Shown: positions 35,389 to 44,007 of the stretch, in pieces
Numbering within the stretch: the stretch's first letter is position 1
Layout: each line of letters opens with the position of its first letter
Assembly: GCF_012034935.1 (NCBI RefSeq)
Contig: NZ_JAATEN010000009.1
Location: forward strand, 155,935 to 219,934
Length of the DNA: 64,000 bases
Direction: 5' to 3'
Source: Streptomyces zingiberis
GTDB lineage: Bacteria > Actinomycetota > Actinomycetes > Streptomycetales > Streptomycetaceae
Program-made: the position numbers and the translations under genes
The notes under the pieces: model-generated
What the model was told of the DNA's origin: nothing
Databases searched by the model: none
The model's input: the letters and a program-made list of their open reading frames with translations, nothing else

Positions 35389-35455
35389 CGGAAACCGGTG
35401 GCGGTGTAATCTGCGGGAGGGCCTTTCCGGGTCCGCGACCAGGAGGGGCGCTGTC

Positions 35456-36487
35456 GTGTTCAAATCCCTGGAGACCTGCGGTGCCGAATACGGCCGGCTG
35501 CGGTCCCTCGAAATCGGCGTGACGTCCCGATGTAATTTCCGCTGCGCCTACTGCGGCGCCTACGACCTGCTGGAACGCCAGGTCCTCTCCCCGGCCGACG
35601 TCGTGCGGGTCATCGAGGCGCTGCCGGATCTGGAACGGGTCAAATTGTCCGGCGGGGAAGTCCTGCTGGAATTCGATCTCTGTGAGCAGATCATCGGATA
35701 TTGCTCTTCGCGCGGTATCCTGACCCAGGTTAATTCGAACGGCACACTGCTCGACGAGGAAAAGTTCGAGCGGCTGGAGGCGGCCGGGCTCGGTGTGCTC
35801 CACGTGTCGCTGAACCATGTGGAGACGGCCGCCCACGCCGCCTTCTACCGGGTGTCGGAGAAGATGTTCCCGCGTATCGTCCGGGCGGTGGAGCGCTCCG
35901 TGTCCTCGTCCTCCATCGACACCGTCGTGGAGACGGTCCTGTTCGACGAGACGGAGGCGACCCTCCCGGAGGTGCACCGGTTCGCCGCCGGTCTGGGCGT
36001 CCGCCGGCACGAGATCCAGATGGAGATCCCCGGGGTGCACCAGGGTTACACCGGAACCCTGGGCCAGGACCGGCTCTGCGAGGCGGTGGCCCGGCTGGTG
36101 GAGGCCCGCGATCCGCGCTGCACCCTCTACGTCAGCTGCCTGTCGGCGCATCTGCCGCCCGGCGGTGCGCACTGGTCCCGTCTGGCACCGCTCTTCCGGG
36201 ACCCGGGTGTGGTGCGGGCCGACTGCGTCGAGGGCAAGGCGCAACTGCACCTGCACTCCAACGGCGACGTCCTGATCTGTGAGCTGGGCTGCCCCGAGGT
36301 CATCGGCAACGTCTTCGAGGAGGATCTGCTCACGCTGTACCGGACCAGCGCCCGGCTGCGGGACTTCGTCCGCGGCAAGCACGAGGAGGGGACCCACTCC
36401 TGCTTCCGTCACTGTGACCGGCCGGGGGAGCGGCGCGGCGCCTCGCGCGGGCCTGCGTTCCTGCCGGTGCCGCGCGTGCGGCCGTAG
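35456..36487 (+). CDS. Radical SAM enzyme with C-terminal SPASM-like cysteines
   Basis: Enzyme of 343 residues. Cys26, Cys30 and Cys33 in TSRCNFRCAYCGAY bind the SAM-cleaving 4Fe-4S cluster, and KLSGGEVLL is the SAM-binding GGE motif. The end has further cysteines (ADCVEG, LICELGC and HSCFRHC) spaced like a SPASM/twitch domain with an auxiliary cluster. Such enzymes modify peptides or oxidise small substrates. GTG at 35456 follows AGGAGGGG. The first 350 bases use noticeably more A/T codons than neighbouring genes. No precursor-peptide gene is evident. The divergent decarboxylase is the only likely partner. Confidence 0.88.
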   Translation: MFKSLETCGAEYGRLRSLEIGVTSRCNFRCAYCGAYDLLERQVLSPADVVRVIEALPDLERVKLSGGEVLLEFDLCEQIIGYCSSRGILTQVNSNGTLLDEEKFERLEAAGLGVLHVSLNHVETAAHAAFYRVSEKMFPRIVRAVERSVSSSSIDTVVETVLFDETEATLPEVHRFAAGLGVRRHEIQMEIPGVHQGYTGTLGQDRLCEAVARLVEARDPRCTLYVSCLSAHLPPGGAHWSRLAPLFRDPGVVRADCVEGKAQLHLHSNGDVLICELGCPEVIGNVFEEDLLTLYRTSARLRDFVRGKHEEGTHSCFRHCDRPGERRGASRGPAFLPVPRVRP

Positions 36488-37274
36488 GCGCCTCGCGCGG
36501 CACCGCGGGGGAGACCAGCCGGCGGTGGCCCGAGTGCGGCGCTCCGCCGGCGCGTGGCGCCGACTCCCTCCGGGATTCCGCCCGGGTGGCGCGGGACGGG
36601 ACGGGCCGCCGGTGGTCCCGCGCGAGGTATTGACGAAGTCCGTGAGGCTTCTATCATCCTTGACTGTCCGAAGATACGACCGGCGTTCGCAATGTCGAAC
36701 GCCGAGCGCCGTGGCCCGTGCTGCCCCACCGTCCGGGCCGAGGACGACCGCACCCGCAACATCCGTTCCGGTAAGGCCCCCACGCGTCACTGTGCCGGAG
36801 TCGCAAGGCTGCCCGGTGCCCCGCGGCCGGGCCCTGCCCGCCCCTTGGAGCCCGGTATGCCCGCACCCGCCGTCCGCGCCGGTCCCCGTCCCGGCGGCAG
36901 GACACGCACCCGTCCGCCCGGCACGGCGCTGCCCTAGCAGCGGGGACCACCACGCCCGTTCCACCACGGGCGGTGAACCCCGCCGGCCGGCCCCGTCCCC
37001 GAGTCACCTCGCGCGCCCCCACACGCTCCCTCACCCCCCACAGGAGCCCTCCGTGTACGGAGAACGGCCCAGCTCTCCACCTCCGGGCGCTGCCGGGGCG
37101 GACACCGGCGTGCCCACACCCGCCGCCCGCCCCGGTCACCGGACCCCCCGCGCGCCCTCCCGCCCCACCGCCCGGTCGGCGGGACCCGCCTGACGGACGC
37201 GCTCAGCGGCGCCGGCCCGGCCCGTGGTCTCCCGGGCCCGCGCTCCCCCTCCGCCATATAAGGAGACGCCACCC
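36488..37274. other. 787-base non-coding region with a palindrome
   Basis: Open frames here look like chance. The notable element is a perfect 9-bp inverted repeat CGGCGTTCG/CGAACGCCG at 36681-36704, 24-50 bases downstream of AT-rich promoter-like sequence (TTGACG at 36630, TATCAT and TTGACT at 36650-36665). It may be a regulator site for a transcript reaching the GH43 gene, which has AAGGAG right before its ATG. Confidence 0.45.
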
Positions 37275-38915
37275 ATGTCCTGGCTCCACCACCCGTTGAG
37301 CCGCCGAGGGCTGCTCACCACCGCCACGGGTCTGGCGGTGGCGGCGGCCGCTCCCGGCGCGTACGCCGCCTCTCCGGCCGGCACCGGCCTCCCCGCCGCC
37401 GCCCAGGGCCCGGCCGGAACCCTTGCCGCATTCACCAACCCCGTCCTCTGGCAGGATTTCGCCGACATCGACATCATCCGCGTCGGGGACACCTACTACT
37501 ACTCGGCGTCCTCGATGCACTACTCGCCGGGCGCCCCGATCCTCCGCTCGTACGACCTGGTCAACTGGGAGTTCGCCGGCCACTCGCTGCCCTCGCTGGA
37601 CTTCGGGTCCAAGTACGACCTGAACGGCGGGCGGGCGTACGTCCGCGGGGTCTGGGCCTCGTCCCTGGCCTACCGCCGCAGCAACAGCACCTTCTACTGG
37701 CTCGGGCAGATCGACTTCGCCCGGACGTACCTGTACACCGCCCGTTCCGTGGAGGGCCCCTGGACCCGGCACGCGGAACTCCCGCAGGTCTACTACGACG
37801 CGGGCCTGCTCGTCGATGACGACGACACTCTGTACGTGGCCTACGGCAACGGCGCCATCAGCGTGGCCCAGTTGTCCGCGGACGGCCGCAGCCAGGTCCG
37901 CAACCAGCAGGTGTTCTCCACCCCGTCGAACATCGGGACGCTGGAGGGCTCCCGCTTCTACAAGATCAACGGCAGGTACTACATCTTCCTGACCCGCCCG
38001 GCCAACGGCCAGTACATCCTGCAGTCGACGAGCGGTCCCTTCGGGCCGTACACCCTCCGGCAGGTCCTCCTCGACCTGCGCGGACCCGTGGCCGGCGGCG
38101 GCGTGCCGCACCAGGGCGGTCTGGTCCAGACCCAGAACGGCGCCTGGTTCTACATGGCCTTCGTGGACGCCTATCCGGGCGGCCGGATCCCCGTCCTGGC
38201 GCCGGTCTCCTGGACCGGCGACGGCTGGCCGCAGATCCAGCTGTCCGGCGGCGCCTGGGGCACCTCCTACGACAGTACCCTGCCGGCCCGCCCGGTCGCG
38301 CCCATGACGGGCGTCGACACCTTCGACGGCGCCACCCTGAAGCCGAAATGGGAGTGGAACCACAACCCGGACAACAGCAAGTGGTCCGCCGGCGGCGGGC
38401 TCACCCTGCGCACGGCGACCGTGACCGGCGACCTGTACTGGGCCCGTAACACCCTCACCCACCGCATCCAGGGCCCCACCTCAACCGCGACGATCGAGCT
38501 CGACTTCGCGGGGATGCGGGACGGCGACCGGGCCGGGCTGGCGCTGCTGCGGGACTCCTCGGCATGGATCGGGGTCCGGCGGGACGGCGGCACGACGCGC
38601 CTGGTCAGGACGGACGGGCTGACCATGGACAGCAACTGGAACACCACCGGAACCGGCCGCGAGGTGGCGAGTGCGGCGATCTCCGGCACCCGGGTCTGGC
38701 TGCGCGCCCAGGCCGACATCCGTCCCGGAGCACCCCGCCCGGGGACCTTCTCCTACAGCACCAACGGGACCACCTTCACCGGCCTGGGCCCCGCCTTCAC
38801 CATGGGCAACAACTGGCAGTTCTTCATGGGCTACCGCTACGCGATCTTCAACTACGCCACCCAGGCGCTCGGCGGCTCGGTGCGCGTGGCCCGGTTCGAA
38901 CTCTCCACCCCCTGA
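37275..38915 (+). CDS. Secreted family 43 glycoside hydrolase (xylosidase/arabinofuranosidase type)
   Basis: Exported enzyme of 546 residues with a twin-arginine-like signal (SRRGLLTTATGLAVAAAAPG). The five-bladed propeller starts TNPVLWQDFADIDIIRVGDTYYYSAS, with the general-base Asp in ADIDIIRV. The pKa-modulating Asp region is DAGLLVDDDDTLYV, and the acid Glu lies in IGTLEGSRFYKI. From about residue 355 a beta-sandwich domain follows (VDTFDGATLKPKWEWNHNPDN), as in GH43 xylosidases and arabinofuranosidases. It removes xylose or arabinose from xylan oligomers. It starts a same-strand series with the xylanase and esterase genes. Confidence 0.9.
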   Translation: MSWLHHPLSRRGLLTTATGLAVAAAAPGAYAASPAGTGLPAAAQGPAGTLAAFTNPVLWQDFADIDIIRVGDTYYYSASSMHYSPGAPILRSYDLVNWEFAGHSLPSLDFGSKYDLNGGRAYVRGVWASSLAYRRSNSTFYWLGQIDFARTYLYTARSVEGPWTRHAELPQVYYDAGLLVDDDDTLYVAYGNGAISVAQLSADGRSQVRNQQVFSTPSNIGTLEGSRFYKINGRYYIFLTRPANGQYILQSTSGPFGPYTLRQVLLDLRGPVAGGGVPHQGGLVQTQNGAWFYMAFVDAYPGGRIPVLAPVSWTGDGWPQIQLSGGAWGTSYDSTLPARPVAPMTGVDTFDGATLKPKWEWNHNPDNSKWSAGGGLTLRTATVTGDLYWARNTLTHRIQGPTSTATIELDFAGMRDGDRAGLALLRDSSAWIGVRRDGGTTRLVRTDGLTMDSNWNTTGTGREVASAAISGTRVWLRAQADIRPGAPRPGTFSYSTNGTTFTGLGPAFTMGNNWQFFMGYRYAIFNYATQALGGSVRVARFELSTP

Positions 38916-38968
38916 CCGTCAGGGGCGTGGACGGACGCCCCGGAGGCCGGCGCCTCCACCGGTACCGG

Positions 38969-39009
38969 CCCCACCATCCCCACCATCCCCACCATCCCCA
39001 CCATCCCCC
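38969..39009 (+). repeat. Tandem repeat of CCCCACCAT
   Basis: Four exact copies of a nine-base unit, plus five bases of a fifth, lie in the 173-base gap between the GH43 and xylanase genes. It is non-coding and probably slippage-derived. Confidence 0.85.
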
Positions 39010-39088
39010 ACACCGGCGCTCCGGCCGCGGCGGGCACCTTCCGTCCCGCCGCCGCGGCCCTGCCTCCCCTTCCGGAAGAGAGAGACAG

Positions 39089-40111
39089 ATGAGGTCATCC
39101 CCCCGATCCGGCCGTCGCCGGTTACCGGCCCTGGCCCTGCTCGCCGCCGCGGTGCTCGCGCTGCCCCAGGCGGCGGCCGCCGCGCCCGCGACGGCGCAGG
39201 CCGACACCCTCGGCGCGCAGGCGGCCCTGTCCGGGCGCTACTTCGGTGCCGCCGTGGCCGCCGGCCGGCTGGGCGACTCGACGTACGCGGGCATCGTGGA
39301 CCGCGAGTTCTCCAGCGTCACCGCGGAGAACGAGATGAAGTGGGACACCCTCGAACCCTCCCGCGGCTCGTTCAACTTCGGCCCCGGCGACCGGATCGCG
39401 GACCGTGCCCTGGCCCGTGGCCAGAAGGTCCGCGGTCACACCCTGGTCTGGCACTCCCAGCTGCCCGGCTGGGTCAACTCGACCCGTGACGCGAACACCC
39501 TGCGCACCGTGATGAACAACCACATCACCACGGTGATGAACCACTACCGGGGCAAGATCCACTCCTGGGACGTGGTGAACGAGGCGTTCGCGGACGGAGG
39601 CAGCGGCGGGCTCCGCGGCTCGGTCTTCCGGGACGTCCTGGGCGACGGCTTCCTGGAGGAGGCGTTCCGCACCGCCCGGCAGGCCGACCCCAGCGCCAAG
39701 CTCTGCTACAACGACTACAACATCGAGAACTGGACGGACGCCAAGACCCAGGGCGTCTACCGCATGGTGCGCGACTTCAAGGCGCGGGGCGTGCCCATCG
39801 ACTGCGTGGGTCTCCAGTCGCACTTCGGCACCGGCGGTCCGCCGGCCAGCTTCCAGACCACGATCTCCAGCTTCGCGGCGCTCGGCGTGGACGTCCAGCT
39901 CACCGAGCTCGACATCGAGGGGGCCTCGCAGGCCGCTTACTCCAGCGCGGTGCGCGCGTGCATGAACGTCGCCCGCTGCACCGGGATCACCGTGTGGGGC
40001 GTCCGCGACAGCGACTCCTGGCGTACCGGCCAGAACCCGCTGCTCTTCGACAACGGCGGCAACAAGAAGCCCGCCTACCACTCCGTGATGTCCGTGCTCG
40101 GCGGCGCGTAA
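39089..40111 (+). CDS. Secreted GH10 endo-1,4-beta-xylanase, catalytic domain only
   Basis: Exported xylanase of 340 residues with a signal peptide ending near AAAAPA. The TIM-barrel landmarks are SSVTAENEMKWDTLEP, GHTLVWHSQLPGWV, the acid/base Glu in WDVVNEAFAD and the nucleophile Glu in VQLTELDIEGAS. Two cysteines pair in VRACMNVARCTGI. Many streptomycete GH10 enzymes carry a C-terminal carbohydrate-binding domain; this one ends right after the barrel. ATG at 39089 follows GGAAGAGAGAGACAG. It should produce xylo-oligosaccharides for the adjacent GH43 enzyme. Confidence 0.95.
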   Translation: MRSSPRSGRRRLPALALLAAAVLALPQAAAAAPATAQADTLGAQAALSGRYFGAAVAAGRLGDSTYAGIVDREFSSVTAENEMKWDTLEPSRGSFNFGPGDRIADRALARGQKVRGHTLVWHSQLPGWVNSTRDANTLRTVMNNHITTVMNHYRGKIHSWDVVNEAFADGGSGGLRGSVFRDVLGDGFLEEAFRTARQADPSAKLCYNDYNIENWTDAKTQGVYRMVRDFKARGVPIDCVGLQSHFGTGGPPASFQTTISSFAALGVDVQLTELDIEGASQAAYSSAVRACMNVARCTGITVWGVRDSDSWRTGQNPLLFDNGGNKKPAYHSVMSVLGGA

Positions 40112-40260
40112 CACCCGGAGCCGGGCCGTCACGTCCCACCGGGGGTGGGGGGCGTGACGGCCTGCCCTCCGCCCCCGTGGACCGGGCGGCCCCACCCCGT
40201 GACCTGCGCACCGCCGCCCCCGGACGCCGGTGCGCACACCGGCAGAGAGAGCTGTATGAC

Positions 40261-41556
40261 ATGTTACGACCAAAATTCCTCGCGTCCCTCCTAGGGGCCG
40301 TCACGGCCGCGGCGCTGCTCGTGCCGGCCACCCACGCCACGGCCACCGCGGCACCCCGTGACTCCGGTGCGGCGGCGGCGCCCCAGGCGGCCGCCGCCAC
40401 CCCCGGCTGCGGCAAGGCCCCCACGCTGAACAGCGGCACCCACTCCATCCAGAGCGGCGGCAAGAACCGGAACTTCATCCTCAAGCTCCCGGACAACTAC
40501 GACCGGAACCACCCCTACCGCGTGGTCTTCGGGTTCCACTGGCTCGGCGGCACCGCCACCGACGTCGCCACGGGCCAGACCGTCCAGCGGGACGTCTGGT
40601 CCTACTACGGGCTCCAGCGTCTGGCGAACAACAGTGCCATCTTCGTCGCACCGCAGGGTCTCAACAACGGCTGGGCCAACTCCGGCGGCGAGGACGTCAC
40701 CCTCGTCGACGACATCATCCGCCGCCTGGACGCGGACCTCTGCGTCGACGAGACGCAGCGCTTCGCCGTCGGCTTCAGCTACGGCGGTGCCATGAGCTAC
40801 TCCCTCGCGTGCTCCCGGCCGACGGTCTTCCGCGCGGTGGCCGTCCAGTCGGGAGGGGTGCTCAGCGGCTGCAACGGGGGCAACCAGCCCATCGCGTACC
40901 TCGGGATCCACGGACTGGGGGACAGCGTGCTCAACATCTCCGGCGGCCGGTCCATGCGTGACCGCTTCGTCCGGAACAACGGCTGCACCGCCCAGAACCC
41001 ACCCGAGCCGGCGCAGGGCAGCCTCACCCACCGGGTGACCTACTACTCGGGTTGCCGGGCGGGATATCCCGTCGCCTGGGCCGCCTTCGACGAGGGGCAC
41101 ATCGCCGCCCCCCAGGACGGGGCGCGCGGTGACAGCGGCTCCCGGACCTGGGTCCCGGCCGAGGTGTGGAAGTTCTTCACACAGTTCGGGACCGGCACCC
41201 CGCCCCCTGGCAACGAGGAGCCCCCGCCGGCCGGGAACGGCGCCTGCCGGGTCACCTCCACCGTCAACGCGTGGAACTCCGGCCTGACGGCCGAACTCAC
41301 CATCACCAACACGGGTACCACCGCGATCAACGGCTGGTCCCTGACCTTCACCCTGCCCGGCGGCCAGACCATCACCTCGGGCTGGAACGCGAGCTACTCG
41401 CCCAGCTCGGGGCAGGTGACGGCGCGGAACGTCGCCCACAACGCCACCATCGCCCCCGGGGCCTCGGTCGGTATCGGCTACCAGGCCAACCACAACGGCA
41501 ACACCGCCAAGTCGGCCTCGTTCGCCCTCAACGGCGCGGCCTGCGACTCGGCCTGA
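40261..41556 (+). CDS. Secreted PHB-depolymerase/feruloyl-esterase-like enzyme with CBM2
   Basis: Exported serine esterase of 431 residues. After the signal peptide, the alpha/beta-hydrolase domain has the nucleophile GFSYGGAMSY, an oxyanion region FGFHWLGGTATD, and a candidate histidine near DEGHIAAPQD. A PPPGNEEPPPAGN linker leads to a family 2 carbohydrate-binding module from CRVTSTVNAWNSGLTAEL to the final cysteine. This LpqC/CE1 architecture is known in acetylxylan and feruloyl esterases. With the xylanase and GH43 genes upstream, removal of ester side groups from xylan is the likely job. ATG at 40261 is chosen; spacing to GAGAGAG is acceptable. Confidence 0.88.
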   Translation: MLRPKFLASLLGAVTAAALLVPATHATATAAPRDSGAAAAPQAAAATPGCGKAPTLNSGTHSIQSGGKNRNFILKLPDNYDRNHPYRVVFGFHWLGGTATDVATGQTVQRDVWSYYGLQRLANNSAIFVAPQGLNNGWANSGGEDVTLVDDIIRRLDADLCVDETQRFAVGFSYGGAMSYSLACSRPTVFRAVAVQSGGVLSGCNGGNQPIAYLGIHGLGDSVLNISGGRSMRDRFVRNNGCTAQNPPEPAQGSLTHRVTYYSGCRAGYPVAWAAFDEGHIAAPQDGARGDSGSRTWVPAEVWKFFTQFGTGTPPPGNEEPPPAGNGACRVTSTVNAWNSGLTAELTITNTGTTAINGWSLTFTLPGGQTITSGWNASYSPSSGQVTARNVAHNATIAPGASVGIGYQANHNGNTAKSASFALNGAACDSA

Positions 41557-41562
41557 CGTCCG

Positions 41563-41597
41563 GTGGGTGCCGGGGCGGTCCCCGTCCCGGCACCCAC
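41563..41597 (+). terminator. Hairpin after the esterase gene
   Basis: A 12-bp stem (41563-41574 with 41586-41597) starts six bases after the stop codon. Confidence 0.7.
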
Positions 41598-41703
41598 GTG
41601 CGGTCGCCGGCACCGTACGTGGTGTGCGGTCTCCGGGCCGAAACGGTATCCGGCCTCTCCTCCCCTCGTGGAGCCGGGCGCTTCACCCGGGGGCGCGACC
41701 GAC

Positions 41704-41747
41704 GCGTCATCCTGCGCCGGCGGCAGACCGCCGGCGCAGGATGACGC
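41704..41747. terminator. Perfect 20-bp hairpin before the protease gene
   Basis: A 20-bp stem without mismatch (41704-41723 with 41728-41747) and a CAGA loop lies about 140 bases before the snapalysin start. It may be a second terminator for the xylan genes or a transcript-start boundary element. The 41557-41884 gap has no supported gene. Confidence 0.7.
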
Positions 41748-41884
41748 CGTACGCGGGGGAGAGCGCCGCGGAAACCCCCGCGAAGGCCGGGAGAATCAAC
41801 GGATTGGTTCGGACCCCGGATGGGCATGGTCCGTGCGTGTCATGGACACGTACGTCCCTGGCTCCCCCCACATGGAGGCTGCTC

Positions 41885-42430
41885 ATGCCCGTACGAATGC
41901 TCCCCCGCGCGGCGGCCGCGGCGCTGACCCTGACGTTCACCGTCGCCGCCGCCCCCGCGTCGGCCGCGCCCGCCGCCGCACCGGACCGTGCCCTCGCGGC
42001 CCGGGTCGTCACCTACGATGCCGGCGCCTCCGCGGAGTTCAAGGCGGCCGTGGACCGAGGCGCCGCCATCTGGAACGAGAGCGTCGGCAACGTCGAGCTG
42101 CGCCCCGTGGCGGCCGGGCAACGGGCCAACATCCGGGTGGTCGCGGACAACGGCTGGCCGCGCGCAGTCACCACCAGCCTGGGCAACGGGACGGTCTACA
42201 TCGGCCGGCAGGCGGTCGACGAGGGCCACAGCACGATCCGCATCTCCTCCCACGAACTGGGCCACATCCTGGGACTGCCCGACCGCAAGCCCGGTCCCTG
42301 CTCCAGCCTGATGTCCGGCTCCAGCGCCGGAACCACCTGCACGAACCCGTACCCCAACGCGGCCGAGAAGTCCGAGGTGGAGGGCAAGTTCGCCGCTGCG
42401 CTCGGGCGCGCGGAGACAAGCCCGCGCTGA
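41885..42430 (+). CDS. Snapalysin-type secreted zinc metalloprotease (M7 family)
   Basis: Exported protease of 181 residues, within the size range of Streptomyces small neutral proteases. The signal peptide ends at ASAAPA. The mature part starts VVTYDAGASAEFKAAVDRGAAIWN and has the zinc motif HELGHILGLPD with the third ligand Asp characteristic of M7. The disulfide cysteines are in GPCSSLMSGSSAGTTC. Snapalysin genes are usually divergent from a LysR activator; no such gene is adjacent here. ATG at 41885 follows GGAGGCTGCTC. Confidence 0.93.
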   Translation: MPVRMLPRAAAAALTLTFTVAAAPASAAPAAAPDRALAARVVTYDAGASAEFKAAVDRGAAIWNESVGNVELRPVAAGQRANIRVVADNGWPRAVTTSLGNGTVYIGRQAVDEGHSTIRISSHELGHILGLPDRKPGPCSSLMSGSSAGTTCTNPYPNAAEKSEVEGKFAAALGRAETSPR

Positions 42431-42626
42431 CCGGGGCGAAGGTCTCCCGCCGCGACTCCGGCGCCGCGGCGGGAGCCCCGCCACGCCCGCGCGGCGGTTC
42501 CCGGCCCCGGCCGCCCGTCACCCACAGCGCGATATCGCTTCCGGTGCCGGGACGGACCGGACTGCCCAGGCCACCCGGCCCGCCGGAACTCCCGGCCGGT
42601 CGTGGCCCGGGCCCGGCCGCCGCGAT

Positions 42627-43331
42627 TCAGCACGGTTTCCACTTCCTCGCCACGAGCGCGTCCACCGCGGCACGGACGTCCTCCGGCGTCCCGGTGACCT
42701 CGGAGAGCTGGGCGGCCTTCCGTGCGTAGGCGAGTTCACGGAGCTTCTGCCAGGCGGGCCGGCCGTCGCCCGAGCCACGCGCGGCCTCCAGCGCCTCCCG
42801 CACGGCCGGTGAAGGGTGCGACTGCCCTGCGAGCGCCTGGGACCCGGCCCCATCGATCGCCTCGGTCAGCAGCTCGTTGTCGGCTCCCAGCGCGTCCAGC
42901 CTCGCCTCCTGCCAGGCACCGAGGGCGAACGGTACGTCGAGCCGCACGTCGGGCTCGGCCTTCTGGAAGATCCGCACGAAGGACGCCAGCCCGTTCTTGT
43001 CCGGGTGGAAGCCCGCCACCGCGTAGAACCGGAGGGCCGCGGGCGCGGGCCGTGTGATCCGAATCGCCGTCAGCCGGTGGGCCGGCGCCGCGTCGAGAAG
43101 GGTGAGCAGCAGAAGAGACCCCACCCCGATGCGGGGAGGCTCGCCCGCGATGTGGTGAATCTCCAGCTCCTGTCCCCTGAGCTCGGCTTCCACGGATCCG
43201 GAGACACCGCAGCCCTGTGCCTTCACCGCCAAGCGCCCGGCTTCCGCGACGGGTGACGGGGTCAGCTGACAGTAGATGTTCTCCTTGATTCTGCTCTTCC
43301 AGTGTCTCGGCTGCGGTGCGGCCTCGGACAT
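42627..43331 (-). CDS. GNAT-like acyltransferase-fold protein
   Basis: Soluble protein of 234 residues. The central part EPPRIGVGSLLLLTLLDAAP...AIRITRPAPAALRFYAVAGFHPD has the acetyl-CoA loop position and the xxFYxxxGF ending of GNAT proteins, though the Q/R-x-x-G-x-G/A loop is degenerate (RIGVGS). The last 80 residues are helical and not part of the fold. I cannot name a substrate. It is convergent with the protease gene and divergent from the DUF2589 operon, with 676 bases of non-coding DNA between. Confidence 0.55.
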   Translation of the reverse strand: MSEAAPQPRHWKSRIKENIYCQLTPSPVAEAGRLAVKAQGCGVSGSVEAELRGQELEIHHIAGEPPRIGVGSLLLLTLLDAAPAHRLTAIRITRPAPAALRFYAVAGFHPDKNGLASFVRIFQKAEPDVRLDVPFALGAWQEARLDALGADNELLTEAIDGAGSQALAGQSHPSPAVREALEAARGSGDGRPAWQKLRELAYARKAAQLSEVTGTPEDVRAAVDALVARKWKPC

Positions 43332-44007
43332 TCTCTTCTCCTTCTCCGGCAGGCGCGGCGTTCCGGAGGCCTCCGTTACCGCCGGGATTCCTCCGGAATC
43401 ATGGCGCGAGTGCCGATCGATTCACCGGTGCGGGCCGCAACGCTATCCGAAGGGCGAGTGGAACGCAGGTCGCAGAGTGATAAGAGAAAATCCCGCCACA
43501 GGTGCTCATGAATTTCGCCGGGGGCCTGGGCCGTTCGTCCCGCCCGCTTCATCCAGCCATCGTTCTGTTGTTGCCGGTCGCCGTCGATCCGATGTCCCCC
43601 CTGGCCGCCCGGTGCGTAACGGGCGCCGCCGGAGGCCGGCCCGCCGCCCCGTGGGGTGGGCCGTTCCGGCGAATCGGGCGGAGTTTCCCGCACCGCGTCC
43701 GGGTGGCCGTCCCCGCTCCTCGATTGCCGGGAAAAATATTATCCACCTGCCTCAGGTGCAGCTCGCAAAATTATGGCGGAAACGTTCTTCTCGATGCTTC
43801 GCGGATAACAGAGAAGGGCGCGGCGGGGTCGTTCCCCCGAAAATCCTGGCGAGCCTGGAAGATGAGCGGAGGGCCTGATTCTTGATCGACTTTCGCTGCG
43901 GCCCGGGCTGTTCCAGACTTGAGATGCCGCAGGACGACCGGAAGGAATTACCGGTGAGTCGTGCGGTATTCCATCCGTCCCGTTTCCCGGATCAAGGGGT
44001 GATCTGT
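43332..44007. other. 676-base AT-richer non-coding region upstream of the DUF2589 operon
   Basis: Base composition drops here (for example AAAAATATTATCC near 43733 and AAAATTATGG near 43768). CACCTG-CCT-CAGGTG at 43744-43758 is a perfect inverted repeat. Open frames present (for example 43502-43885) have unnatural composition. Promoters for the divergent GNAT-like gene and the DUF2589 operon are expected here. Confidence 0.5.

Noticed and set aside
36554..36937. Plus-strand open frame of 127 codons between the radical SAM and GH43 genes
   Set aside because: Pro/Arg/Gly-rich low complexity with no ribosome site; the region looks like a leader.
38969..39009. Tandem CCCCACCAT repeat considered as CRISPR-like or an iteron
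   Set aside because: The units are contiguous without spacers, only nine bases long and lie between coding genes; simple slippage is sufficient.
43502..43885. Plus-strand open frame upstream of the DUF2589 operon
   Set aside because: No ribosome site, odd composition, and it overlaps AT-rich non-coding sequence.
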